Of a DNA stretch of 64,000 nucleotides, positions 46,817 through 57,029 are shown one piece after another (within the stretch, counting starts at the first letter, position 1; every line of letters starts with the position of its first letter). The notes beneath the pieces are model-generated. The model did not search any database and was not told the DNA's origin. It was given only the letters and a program-made list of their open reading frames with translations. The stretch is from Vitellaria paradoxa (taxonomy: Eukaryota; Streptophyta; Magnoliopsida; Ericales; Sapotaceae): positions 16,655,228 to 16,719,227 of the forward strand of contig CM034241.1 in assembly GCA_019916065.1 (NCBI GenBank). Reading direction: 5' to 3'. Made by a program: the position numbers and the translations under genes.

Positions 46817-47880
46817 TCATTGCTGTGGAGGTGGTGGGAACAGTGCTCCAATTCCAAAGTGGTAGTCATTTATGCTCCTGAGCATTCTGGCGTTTTCATT
46901 CTTAGTTATCTGAAGATACACCACCCGCTCGTCTAGTTGTGCAACAATCTCTCCTTGGCTCCTCAACATGTCCATGAGCTAACGGTTTGTAACCTTCTTT
47001 TCCTCTGCCACTGCTTGAGAACTACTACCTGCTTCATATTGTGGACCTACATGTCATCTTTTCCTAGTGGGTCTTTGAGGTTTAGCTTTGGTAAAAGATA
47101 GGTAGTTAAGGGGTCCTGTGGCCTTGGGTCTTTGCAAAGTATTATCTATGACGGCTCCTTGGTGTTCAAAAATTTGGGTTAAAATATCTCCAAATGGTAT
47201 GCCACCTTGTCTCCTGGGGTGCTTTATGAAATCATCTAATTCATCCCACAGAAGTCTTAGCAAATCTAAAGAGGCCCCTATTTCTATAGCATACAACAAT
47301 ATATCTCTCTTTTCACTAATTTCGGATGTTCTATTGAACGGAATATGTTACGATAGCTAAAGCTGTGCCAATATCGGTTACTAATGTCAGTCATCCTCAA
47401 TTGACCTGCAGGTAGCCATTTTATCCCTTCCTTTAATATCTCCTCACTCACCCTATGCATATTAGGATTATCAACGAACAAATAAGGATACCTAGGGAAC
47501 CTGGGGAGGCAAACCAAACAATTCTACAAATGAGTCAGGTGTAACTACAATGTTTTTGCCCCTTACATAAATTATATTTTTTAGTCCTCTCGCTTCCCCT
47601 TCAGCTGGTAGAATTATGCTACACTAAAATTCCCTAAATTCTTTAAGGGCACATTGAGGTTGAAAGGCAACAAATTTCAACCACCCACAGTCACTAAAGG
47701 TTTGGTACCACTTGAAAATTGTCTCTTCAAAAGTATACCAATTCCCATTTTCTCTCAATAATAACTGGTATGTTTTCTCAAAACCTACCAAACTCAACTT
47801 CTGCTTCCTAGGCTCTAATCCTATGACGGTCGTAAGCTTGGGTTGTGCTCTCTCTATGGACAGGTAATTTTCTTGGACCC
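46817..47880 (-). pseudogene. Plant transposon-associated protein (PF20167-like), frameshifted
   Basis: The minus strand reads KQKLSLVGFEKTYQLLLREN, FKWYQTFSDCGWLKFVAFQP, a stop, then GLKNIIYVRGKNIVVTPDSF, VELFGLPPQVP, a stop, NMHRVSEEILKEGIKWLPAG and KREIYCCML. A frameshift near 47290 follows, then YAIEIGASLDLLRLLWDELD, HPRRQGGIPFGDILTQIF and a basic tail. It ends NARMLRSINDYHFGIGALFP with proline/glutamine and a stop at 46817. The pattern (FEK, W..F, YVRGK, a Leu-rich core, PFG..LTQIF) resembles the putative plant transposon protein domain found beside many plant retrotransposons; this assignment is from memory of the family style. It could be a third ORF of an Athila-like element to the right. 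Confidence 0.5.
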
Positions 47881-48824
47881 ATGACTAATCACAACTACAA
47901 AAAAAATTCGACAATAATGTTCAATCAATTTATACTTGTTTTGTTTTGCAATTATCAATTTTAAAAGAAAATATTTTCTCAAGGTGATGAGAAAACGTAA
48001 GGAAATTTTCAAAATCAATTATACATAATATAACTAGCTACTTTACAAATGGTACATCCTAAGTCCACCCACAAATGGCAGCCCAAACTATTTCACAATT
48101 TGCAAAGATTATAATCACTCTACACCATTCTTCAGTAAAATCAAAATCAAAAGACCACACAAGTGGGTCTTTATTGCCTCAATTCATTTGAAGAATAGGG
48201 AAGACTTCACGGGCGAGTCTTCATAATGCCATAGATGAAAAAAATCAATTAGAAAATGAATAAAACCTTACAAAAGCATAAATCTTACAATGAACTTTGA
48301 AGAACTCAAATAGAATTCGAGGATCACGAAGAACTCTTCACAAATTCTTGGATTCTTACTCTTTGATGGTTGAAAAACCCCCAGCTCGCGAGGTTAGGAA
48401 GAAGAGGACTTGGGTCATTAGATTTTGGCTAGATTTTGGCCAAAAAATGATTGGGTTTAGTGCAGTTTTAGAGAGAGAGAGAGAGAGAGAGAGAGGTGGA
48501 GTAGAGAAAGAGGGGGCTACTTGCATGGAGGGTGAAAATGGCCGATTGAAACTTAAAACTCACCGCATTAGGTGCATCGTGTCCCGATGGCGTCGAGAAG
48601 CCAAGAGGGATTTAAAAGCCAATTGGGGACTGCCTATTAGCGTCAGGACGGTGTCAAGATGACAAGTGGCAGTTTGGTCTTTCTCCTACTTTTTTCTCCT
48701 TCTGCTCAGTCCAAGAACTTTGGGTATTGAATTGTTAACAAAATATAAAAAAAAAAAAAAAAAACTTTAAGGAAAAACTAATGTACAACAACAAATTTGG
48801 AGCTTCTTGGAGCAATTAATCAAA
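47881..48824. other. Leader/LTR-like interval with GA microsatellite
   Basis: No protein is supported here. It holds a (GA)12 tract at 48471-48495, a CCCGATGGCGTC..GCGTCAGGACG segment near 48585-48655 that echoes GGCGTCAGGACGCC in the LTR at 55492, a pyrimidine-rich tract at 48679-48710 that could be a reversed polypurine tract, and an A-run at 48750-48765. The 121-codon plus-strand frame at 48297-48662 spans the GA tract and is judged accidental. Confidence 0.4.
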
Positions 48825-51257
48825 TTATGGGGGATCTTGGAGATCCCAGGTTTCAATTAAAGCTATAAAGTTTTTCAAATAAGCTTTCAAACGGCGTTCG
48901 TTAACTTTAAAGTGATTCATGTTCTTAGGATGTTCAATTTCTATGATACCATGCTCAAAAAAATGCCATACGATAAAAGGTCCAACCCATTTTGATTGAA
49001 GTTTTCTAAGGAACAAGAAAAGCCAAGAATGATAAAGAAGTATCTTTTATCCTTCATGATATGAACGTCTAGTGATATGTTGATTGTGTATTCTATTCAT
49101 CTTTTCCTTCAAAATTTTTGCATTTTCGTATGTGTCATTTTGGGGTTCATCCATCACTGCAATTTATAGTTTATAATAAAGCCTCGCCTTATCAATGTTA
49201 GCATTGAACTGTTTAATAGCCTACTAGGCTTTGTGTTCCAGTTCAACAGGAAGATAGCAAGGTTTCCCATAAACTATCCTTAATGTTATCTTGTATGCTG
49301 TTTAATAAGCCTAGAAAGAGTCTACTAGGTGTAATGACCAATCCTTACGGTTTGGATTAACCATTGAGGATCTGCTTTATTTCTCAATTTACAAGCTCTA
49401 CTTGGCCACTCATTTAAAGGTGGTAAGAAATGCCTACTTTGTGGACAATGCCATACTTACGTAAAAGCAGACCCATTAATCGATTGCAAAAATGTTTACC
49501 ACCATCGCTGATGATGGCTTTAGTCATTCCAAAATGTGAAAGGATGCTTTCATGAAGGAATTTTAGCACAACCTTATGATCATTAGTTCGTGTTGTAATG
49601 GCTTCAACCCATTTGGGCACATACTCTACCCCTATAAGGATGTACTTGAATCCAAATAACACTGGAAACAACCTTATGACATTGATACCCCAATAATCAA
49701 AAACTTCTAATATGAGGATCAGTGATAATAGCATCATTTTCCTATGAGTAAGACTTCATAATCTTTGACATCTGTCACATGCTGTGCAAAAGTTATGAAC
49801 ATCTTTGAACAAGGTGGACCAATAAAATCCACATTGGAGAATCTTTGAAACAGTTTTGTTTGTGGAAAAATGGCCCCCACATGCTTATGAATGGGAGAAT
49901 TAAAGAATGCCCTGTACTTCCTACTTAGGTATACAACGGCGGATGACTTGATCGGGATAATATTTGAAGAGGTATGGATAATGCAAGAAGAGCACTCCAA
50001 CATTTCTTAAAAATTTCTTCTTGTCCTTTACACTCTACTCTGTTAGAATGTGTCCACTAACTAAATAGTTAGCGATGTTGGCAAACCACGGTGGTGTGGC
50101 AGTCGTGATTACTACAACATTAAAAAGTTACTTGTTTGGGAAGCTATCATTTATCTGAGTATTATCATTTAAGTGGGTTCCTATTGGTAAACGAGATAGG
50201 TGATCGGCCATAACATTCTCAACACCTTTCTTGTCCTTTATTACGAGGTCAAACTCTTATAATAGAAGTATCCAATGAATTAATCGTGGTTTAGTCTCTG
50301 GTTTGGTCAACAAATACTTAAGTACAGAGTGATCTGTAAAAATAGTCACTGTTGACCCAATAATATAGGACCTAAATTTCTCAAGCACAAATATAATAGC
50401 TAAAAGTTCTATTTCAATTGTAGAGTAATTCTTTTACGCACTGTTGAGAATTTTTCTTGCATAATAAATCACGTGCACCTATTCTCCTTTTTCTGCCCTA
50501 ACATAGCACCAATTACATGTCCACTAGTGTCGCGCATGAGTTCGAACGGCAGTGACCAATCGGGAGATTGGAGGATGAGTACTAAAAGTAGACAATTCTT
50601 TAGTTTCTCAAATGCCTCTTGGCATTGAGGTGTACAGTCAAACAGTACATCTTGTGTTAATAAATGGCGCCAAGACTTTGAAACTCTGTTGAATGATTGA
50701 ATGAAGTGCCTACAGAACTCGGCATGCCCCAAAAATGATCGAAGGTCTTTTGCATTTCTCAAGATAAGAAGTTTTTGAATCAGCTCTACTTTGGCTTTTT
50801 CGACCTAAATGTCTGATTTTGAACACGATATACCCAAGAACTATACCTTGCATCACTATAAAATGACATTTTTCTCGGTAAAGTACCAAGTTCTTTTCTT
50901 CACACTGTGCTAGAACAAGATCGAGATTATTTAAGCACTGCTCATAAGAGTCATCATAGATGAAGAAGTCATCTACAAAACCTCTATGATGTCCTCTTCC
51001 ACATAGATACGATGTGTGCATAAAACTAGGCCTATCTCGGTCTAATCAGCTATAGACCAGCCCAAAGCCTTTCGATGTCTTCTCAAAAGTTCCATCAATT
51101 GATGCTTTTGAACTATTGTTAGCTTAGCCGATATCACCACTGGATATGTCTCACCTTCTCCCAAAAATGGGTACTTTAAGTTGGTGGGCAAAGGTTTCCT
51201 TTTGGGGTTTGGAGCCTTTACATCGGAAGCTTCCACTCTCTTTTCCAATGGCTCCAA
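48825..51257 (-). pseudogene. Athila-like pol: RT, RNase H and integrase, decayed
   Basis: Read leftward from 51257: RT start (KYPFLGEGETYPVVISAKLT, KALGWSIAD), then CTHRIYVEED. A direct jump follows to FVDDFFIYDDSYEQCLNNLD and YREKCHFIVMQGIVLGYIVF, so the RT fingers and palm between them are deleted; the catalytic box is FVDD instead of FMDD. RNase H: MRNAKDLRSFLGHAEFCRHF, PDWSLPFELMRDTSGHVIGA. Integrase: zinc finger near 49990-49750, core WVEAITTRTNDHKVVLKFLH and FGMTKAIISDGGKHFCNRLM (D-GG for the usual D-RG), and C-terminus LQSKWVGPFIVWHFFEHGII to ETWDLQDPP at 48825. The integrase closely parallels the intact one at 61834. Frames shift repeatedly. Confidence 0.85.
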
Positions 51258-51735
51258 TTTCTCAATGGCTAGAATCTAGTTTCCAAATGCCATATCTGGG
51301 GTTACTTCCAACCAATCAAAGATAGATCCCATCTCGTCACTTTCATTAGTGAGGATTGCTCTTTCCTTATTGGAGCATAATGCTCTCTCCAAGAGATCTT
51401 CTATGAACTTGCGCAGTCTTGTACGATAATTTCTATCATATCTACTTCTTCTACTTCAAGCACCTCATTTGGCTATTTACCAACATGAAACATGTTTGTT
51501 TTGAAAACAACGTAGCCAAAAGACATTTTCATTGATCAATTCCTACAATTAATTAGTGCATTTGAAATTGCAAGGAATGGTCGACCCAAAATAATTGGTG
51601 TCTAATTTTATGCAAACATACTAGTTAGTGAATGAGTGCCAAGAATTATAAATCTCTAAGGAAATAGAAGTTCTCTACTTGAACCAGTGTGTCCTCGACT
51701 ATACCACGTGGTACCTTATTGGATATGTTCGCTAA

Positions 51736-52053
51736 TTATAAGGTCACACAGGTGGGCTTTAACTTTCCTAAGCCTAGTTGCTTGTAGACTGAATAGGGTA
51801 ACAAGTTTACCCCCCCTAAATTAAGTAGTACTTGTTCTATACGGTACTTCCCATTATAGCACGCAACAAGTGGATAACCAGGATCCTTGTATTTTGGGGG
51901 CATTCTGCACTGAAGAATAGCATTTGTTTGTTTAGTTATAGACACCTTCTTTTTCACAAATAATCCCCTCTTTACCGTACATAATTCCTTTAAAAATTTA
52001 CCATAAATAGGAATTTGTTTAATTGCATTGAGTAGAGGTATATTGATCTTCAC
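51736..52053 (-). pseudogene. Athila-like aspartic protease, active site mutated
   Basis: A 105-codon open frame: MKINIPLLNAIKQIPIYGKF, LKELCTVKRGLF, MPPKYKDPGYPLVACYNGKY, RIEQVLLNLGGVNLLPYSVY and KQLGLGKLKPTCVTL. In active relatives the central motif is LLDLGASVNLLPYS. Here the catalytic Asp is Asn and two residues are lost (NLGG-VN), so it cannot be a working retropepsin. It lies between the gag and pol of the same minus-strand element. Confidence 0.8.
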
Positions 52054-53688
52054 TTGTTTAAATACCTCTAATATCTTTGTTGCTTGAGCTTCCTTCTTGC
52101 TCTTCAGTAGTATTTCAGGGAAAGATGCTTTAGGAACTTACTCCCTTGATGCACCCCCCGGTTCTTCTTTACCTGCCTTCTTTTTCTCTCTTTCCATAGT
52201 GTTCTTCTTTGTCCTCTGTCGGATGTATCTGTTCATCCTTCTATAATTGATCTCTCACTGTCCACTTAGGTTCTAACTCTTCCCTTAGTTTAGCCATCCT
52301 AGGGTGAATGGTTTTATCAATAACTTTACCATTCCTAGGTGTCGTGATAGCTTGTACTTACTCAAAATTATTTTGTACACTAGAAAATCCTTCAGCCTAA
52401 TTTGCTTGAACTACTGGATTTGGACGTGGTTGGGCAGGCAATTGACCTTTCGACTGAGTACTCAACACTTGAGTTATAAGATTCAGTTAACTCTTTATGT
52501 CATCCATAGCTTGGTTGTTCTAAGCCCAAGTGTGGATTGTGTGAACATAAATTGCTGAAGCGTCTCTTTAGTGGACCTTTTATTAGGTTAATATTAATAT
52601 TTTGCTATAGCCTCACATTCTGAGACTGTCCTAGGTGATGGAATGGAACTTAAGGTGTGGGTGGAGTAGGGCAGCATGAAATTACTAAGGCATTGGTGCC
52701 CCTTTATTTCTCCAACCATAGTTGGGAAGGTTCCTCTAACCCAGATTGTATGTTTTAGAATATAGGTTTTCCCTTTGATTCGGTCCCCAATAGGGTGGAC
52801 AGATTGATTGACAGCGTGGAGAGGAAGTTCATTCGATTTTTTATTCTGGATCGCTTCTCTATAAACAATTATGGTCGGGCAATCATCCATATGATGTGTT
52901 TGACTACCTCACATAAGAAAATAAACACTCGTTACAGGTTCTTAGGCGACTAGTGTGTCCTTAATCTTGAGATTTTCCACTTCTCTTGTCAATGCAACCA
53001 GCCTCACCTTAAGATCATCAAATTTGTTCAATTGATGCATGGCCCTGCTTGACGAGATACTAGCAGCTTGAGTACGTTAAGGCCTATGGTGCCCCATCAC
53101 TGCGCATTCTCAGCTAAAAATTCAAAATATTTATAGGCTTCTTCTAGAGTTTTATCACAAAACTTTCCATTACACATTGTTTTCACGAATTGTTTGAGCT
53201 ATGGCATCAATGATCCAAAAAGGATACTTGCGAGACTCCAGGTTTCAAATCCGTGACGAGGTCAAGAATGCAACAGCATTTTAAACCTCTCCCAGCATTG
53301 GTAGAAAGTCTCTCCTGGTTGTGAAGCAAAGTTTAAAATCTTATGTTGAGTGGCGTTAGTTCTGTTTGGTGGAAAGAATGTTTTTTAAAAACTTTGCCTC
53401 TAACTCATCTCATATACGAATAGAGATTGATTGTAAATACTCAAACCACTAGGCTACCTTATTCTTTAGAGAGAATGGAAAAATTTTGAGGAAAACAAGA
53501 TCTATGGGGCACCCTTAGTCTTTAATGGTCACACAAATGTTCCAAAAACAAGTGAGATAATCGTATGGGTTTTTAGAGTCCATACCATGAAAGCTACCAT
53601 AAAAGCTAAGTAAAAATTGAATCATACCAGGCTTGAAATTAAAAGCCCATTATGTTTCTGGCTGACCGCCTCTAAACATTGCGTCTAG
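52054..53688 (-). pseudogene. Athila-like gag, main part
   Basis: From 53688 leftward: MFRGGQPET, stop, WAFNFKPGMIQFLLSFYGSF, HGMDSKNPYDYLTCFWNICV, KD, stop, GCPIDLVFLKIFPFSLKNKV, a typical Athila capsid. Further left there is a degraded zinc-knuckle zone around 52890 (a decayed CxxC then MDDCPTI) and a variable linker. At the right edge the gene is cut by a solo LTR, and its first codons lie at 55129-55468. Several stops. Confidence 0.75.
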
Positions 53689-55128
53689 AAAAACCCTAGA
53701 GTATAAGGGCGTGCGGTATAGTTTTACCTGGTGAGTGTAGGATCGTATCCACAGGGAACTTTGAGATTGAACACTAGAGTTTTCTAAGTTCTTCTATCTA
53801 TTGGTTTTTTTTTTTAAAACAGGAAAAGAAAATTTGTTTTGGATTTTGAAAAGTTTTGATTTACTAACTACTAAATAAATAAACTAAATTGCAACAACTA
53901 AATTAAACTAAAATGAAAACAATAATACTACGCATTCAAGATAATTTAAGATCTTGATTCAACCTACAAATCTCGGTGAATACCTTATTCTCATATTTGG
54001 ATGTGATTATTGTCTCTGTTACAACTCACGTTTAGGAAAAGTAAACCGAAGAGATTCATCATGAAAGCTTTAATTTTCAAAGCACGGTTTTAAAATCACA
54101 TTTAGGATAAATAAAACTGGAAAGATATCATCTTGAAAACATTCTTTGGTCAAGATCTCTTTTCTTTGATTTCAAAATATAAAGAAAGTTTTAATTATGT
54201 AACATCATCAAGGATTTCAACGAAATATGATCAATGTTACACATTTTCGAAGGCTTTGAAAATCAAAAGAGAAAGAAAACCAAAAAATATATCTAAATCT
54301 ATTTCGTTTGTTTTCAAAGTATTAAGAAAGTTATAATCTTGTGGAGTTACCAGTGATTTCAAGGAAATATGATCAACTGCACAAGTTTTCGAAGGTTTTG
54401 AAAACATTAGAAAGTAGATTTAGAAAACAAAAACCCTAACATGCAACTTTTACGTTACATGCTTGGATTCGATCACATCTAACATTCAAATAAAGATCCA
54501 CCCATCATTGATGGGTTGAATCAATAATAAAAAATTAGCCTAACATGGATGAAATAATAATACAGTAAATAAAAGAGAAAGCGAAAAGAATACGAACTCC
54601 ATTAATCTAAAGCAAAACAAACTTACAATATGTTGAAGTATTCACGAACTTGAATCCATAAAACGAAGCCAAAAAAATCTCTCTAAACTAAACTATACTA
54701 ATGAAAAACTAAATCTGAAAATATAGAGAAGAAAAAGCGTCCTTTATGACCGTTAAAGCTACCTATATATAGTCAAGATGAAAAACCCTAAACTAAAAAG
54801 ATTGGCCAGTTTAGCCTGCAGTGGTCCGGACCACTCGTAGGGGTGTCCGGACCACAGAATGGCTCCAGCTATTATATTCTTTATTTCTTTAGGTTTTTCT
54901 ATTCTCGCTCTTTCTCTGGTCCGAACCATACATCGAGGTGTGCGAACCGCAGTAGCTTATTCAGTCCCTTTATCGCTACTTATTTCAATAATTTTCACCT
55001 CTTTCCTGCATTTTAAAAACAAAATACCATAAATAACAAAACATAACTAAAATTTTAAAATTAATTGAATAAATGCATGATTTATATTTTAAATTATGCT
55101 TTGTAATTACACTTTTCAAGTGTAATCA
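53689..55128 (-). mobile_element. Solo LTR inserted in gag
   Basis: Homologous along its length to the LTR at 55492-57026: shared GTATAAGGGCGTGCGGT, TTTCAA.GAAATATGATCAA, CCTAACATGCAACTTTTACG, GATCCACCCATCATTGATGG, and the end AAGTGTAATCA. A minus-strand TATA lies at 54771-54780. CTAG occurs on both sides (53685-53688 and 55129-55132). Removing the LTR plus one CTAG joins the two gag parts in frame (..ELCIVWL / DAMFRGG..), which supports insertion rather than rearrangement. The first ~20 bp seen in the other LTR (TGACTGCCTTAC..) are not recognisable at its left end. Confidence 0.7.
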
Positions 55129-55468
55129 CTAGCCACACAATGCATAACTCGAGTGTGTGCCTATTTGGCTGTAAGATGTCTTACATAGATCGTCCTATAG
55201 TGACATTTTGATTATTACCTTCTGCCATCTCTAATTTAAGAATGGGCGAAGAAAGAAGTTGAAGGTCTTCAAAAAGGTTGGTGGATTCGAAAGGTGGATT
55301 GAGCGAGTCGAAACGTTGCAATCTACCGTTACCTCCCCATTTCCAAGCGCTCATAAGCAGTGAAAGAAAACTCAAGCAATCAACCGCATCTGGATGATAG
55401 ATAATTTTGTTTTTTTTTTAAACAAAATAAGAATAACCTAGAGTTGCCCTAACGAATCAAAGTAAGTT
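55129..55468 (-). pseudogene. Athila-like gag, N-terminal part
   Basis: The minus strand reads MAEGNNQNVTIGRSM, stop, DILQPNRHTLELCIVWL, the usual Athila gag beginning (IGRSMRDFLQPNR-like). It continues across the solo LTR into 53688. A longer frame from 55375 includes leader sequence. Confidence 0.65.
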
Positions 55469-55485
55469 CCTCGGCAACGGCACCA
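55469..55485 (-). other. tRNA-Asp-type primer binding site
   Basis: Plus-strand CCTCGGCAACGGCACCA matches the tRNA-Asp 3' end at 15 of 17 bases, differing by one C-to-T and one G-to-A. Six bases separate it from the LTR terminus TGACTGCC at 55492. Confidence 0.85.
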
Positions 55486-55491
55486 AAAACT

Positions 55492-57026
55492 TGACTGCCT
55501 TACAAATGTGCAGTGAAAAACAACCCCCAAGTATAAGGGTATGCGGTGTAGTTCTGTCTGGTGAGACCAGAATCATATCCATAGAGAACTACGAATGAAG
55601 CCTAAGGTTTCCAAGTTCTTCTAATCTTCTTTTCTCTTTTTAAAACAATAAAATAAAAAAGGGTTTTGGTTTTGAAATAGTTGGTTTTTGGTTGCTAACT
55701 ACTTAACAATAAACTAAAATTGCAAGTAATTAAATTAAACTAGAAAACAGGCAATTAAACTAATTCTAATCTAAGTATGAAAGCTTGTAAAATTCAAAGC
55801 AAACTAAACTAAAATAAGTAACATATATAATGAAACTAGGGTTTTGAAACAATATATAGAAGAAAATTGATCCAACTAACAAATCCGGATGAATACCTTA
55901 TTCTCATATTAGATGTGAATTTTTATCTTAGTTTATAACTCACGTTTAAGAAAAATAAATTAGAAAGATTTCATTGTGAGAACAATATCCAAAGCACAAA
56001 TTTAAAATCACGTTTAGGATAAATAAAATCGGAGAGATTTAATCTTAAAACATTCTTTAGTCTAGATCTCTTTTCTTTGATTTCAAATATAAAAAAAGTT
56101 TTAATCAAGTAACGTGATCAAAGATTTCAATGAAATATGATCGAGGTTACAAGTTTTCGATGTTTTGAAGACAAAAGAAGAAGAAAGCCAGAAAAACTAA
56201 TCTAGATCTATCTCTTCTATTTTCAAAGTATTAAGAAAGTTCTAATCTTGTGTGGTTATTAGTGATTTCAAGGAAAGATAATCAATTACACAAGTTTTTG
56301 AATGTTTTAAAAATATTAAAAAATAGATCTTAGAAAAATAAGACCCTAACATGCAAGTTTTACGTTGCATGCTTGGATCGGTTCACATTTAACACTCAAA
56401 TATGGATCCACCCATCATTAGTAGGTTGAATCAAGTATGGATCTACGCTAACATGTTAAATAAATAGACAATACAAAAAATAAGAGAGAAAGTAAAAGAA
56501 GCAAACTTCATTAAAGAAAAAAATCTACACTCGTATTAAAAAGAATGCTGTGTATTCAAAGCTTTAATCTAAAACTTCATTGAAAAACTCTTTAAAAACT
56601 AAGAGAAAACTGAGAAAAACTATACTAGAAATATATGAATGGTTATCCAAAAGTCTGATACATGTTTCGTATTTATAAAAGGCTGAGAAAAAAAAATCCT
56701 AAGAACTAAAACTCAGGACTATTATGTCAAGATGGCGTCAGGACGCCAGCCTCCAATAGGTTGTTTCCAACTTTTGACTTTGGCTTTTTGCCATCGGGAC
56801 GCCAGGTCTAGAATCTCTTTTTGCGCTTTGTTTTGTTCTTCATTCAGCTCCTCAACATCCCTTATAATTACTTTCGGTGTTTTCTTAGCTTTAAACCTCA
56901 GATGCTGCATCGAAGAACAAATTTCTACAAAAATTACAGAATTCTATTAAAACACATATGATAACACAAATTATTGTTAAAAACAATTGAAATTCGAGCT
57001 AAGGATAACCTTTCCAAGTGTAATCA
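55492..57026 (-). mobile_element. 5' LTR of the Athila-like element, 1,535 bp
   Basis: Begins TGACTGCC beside the primer site and ends CCAAGTGTAATCA, giving TG..CA termini. A minus-strand TATA (TTTATAAATACG) lies near 56670-56680. It drives the element extending left to 48825. The copy contains GGCGTCAGGACGCC near 56734. The solo LTR at 53689 is its diverged relative. No matching 3' LTR was recognised left of 48825. Confidence 0.8.
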
Positions 57027-57029
57027 ATT

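Noticed and set aside
48297..48662. 121-codon plus-strand frame
   Set aside because: It spans a (GA)n tract and LTR-like sequence, with no homology recognised; probably chance.
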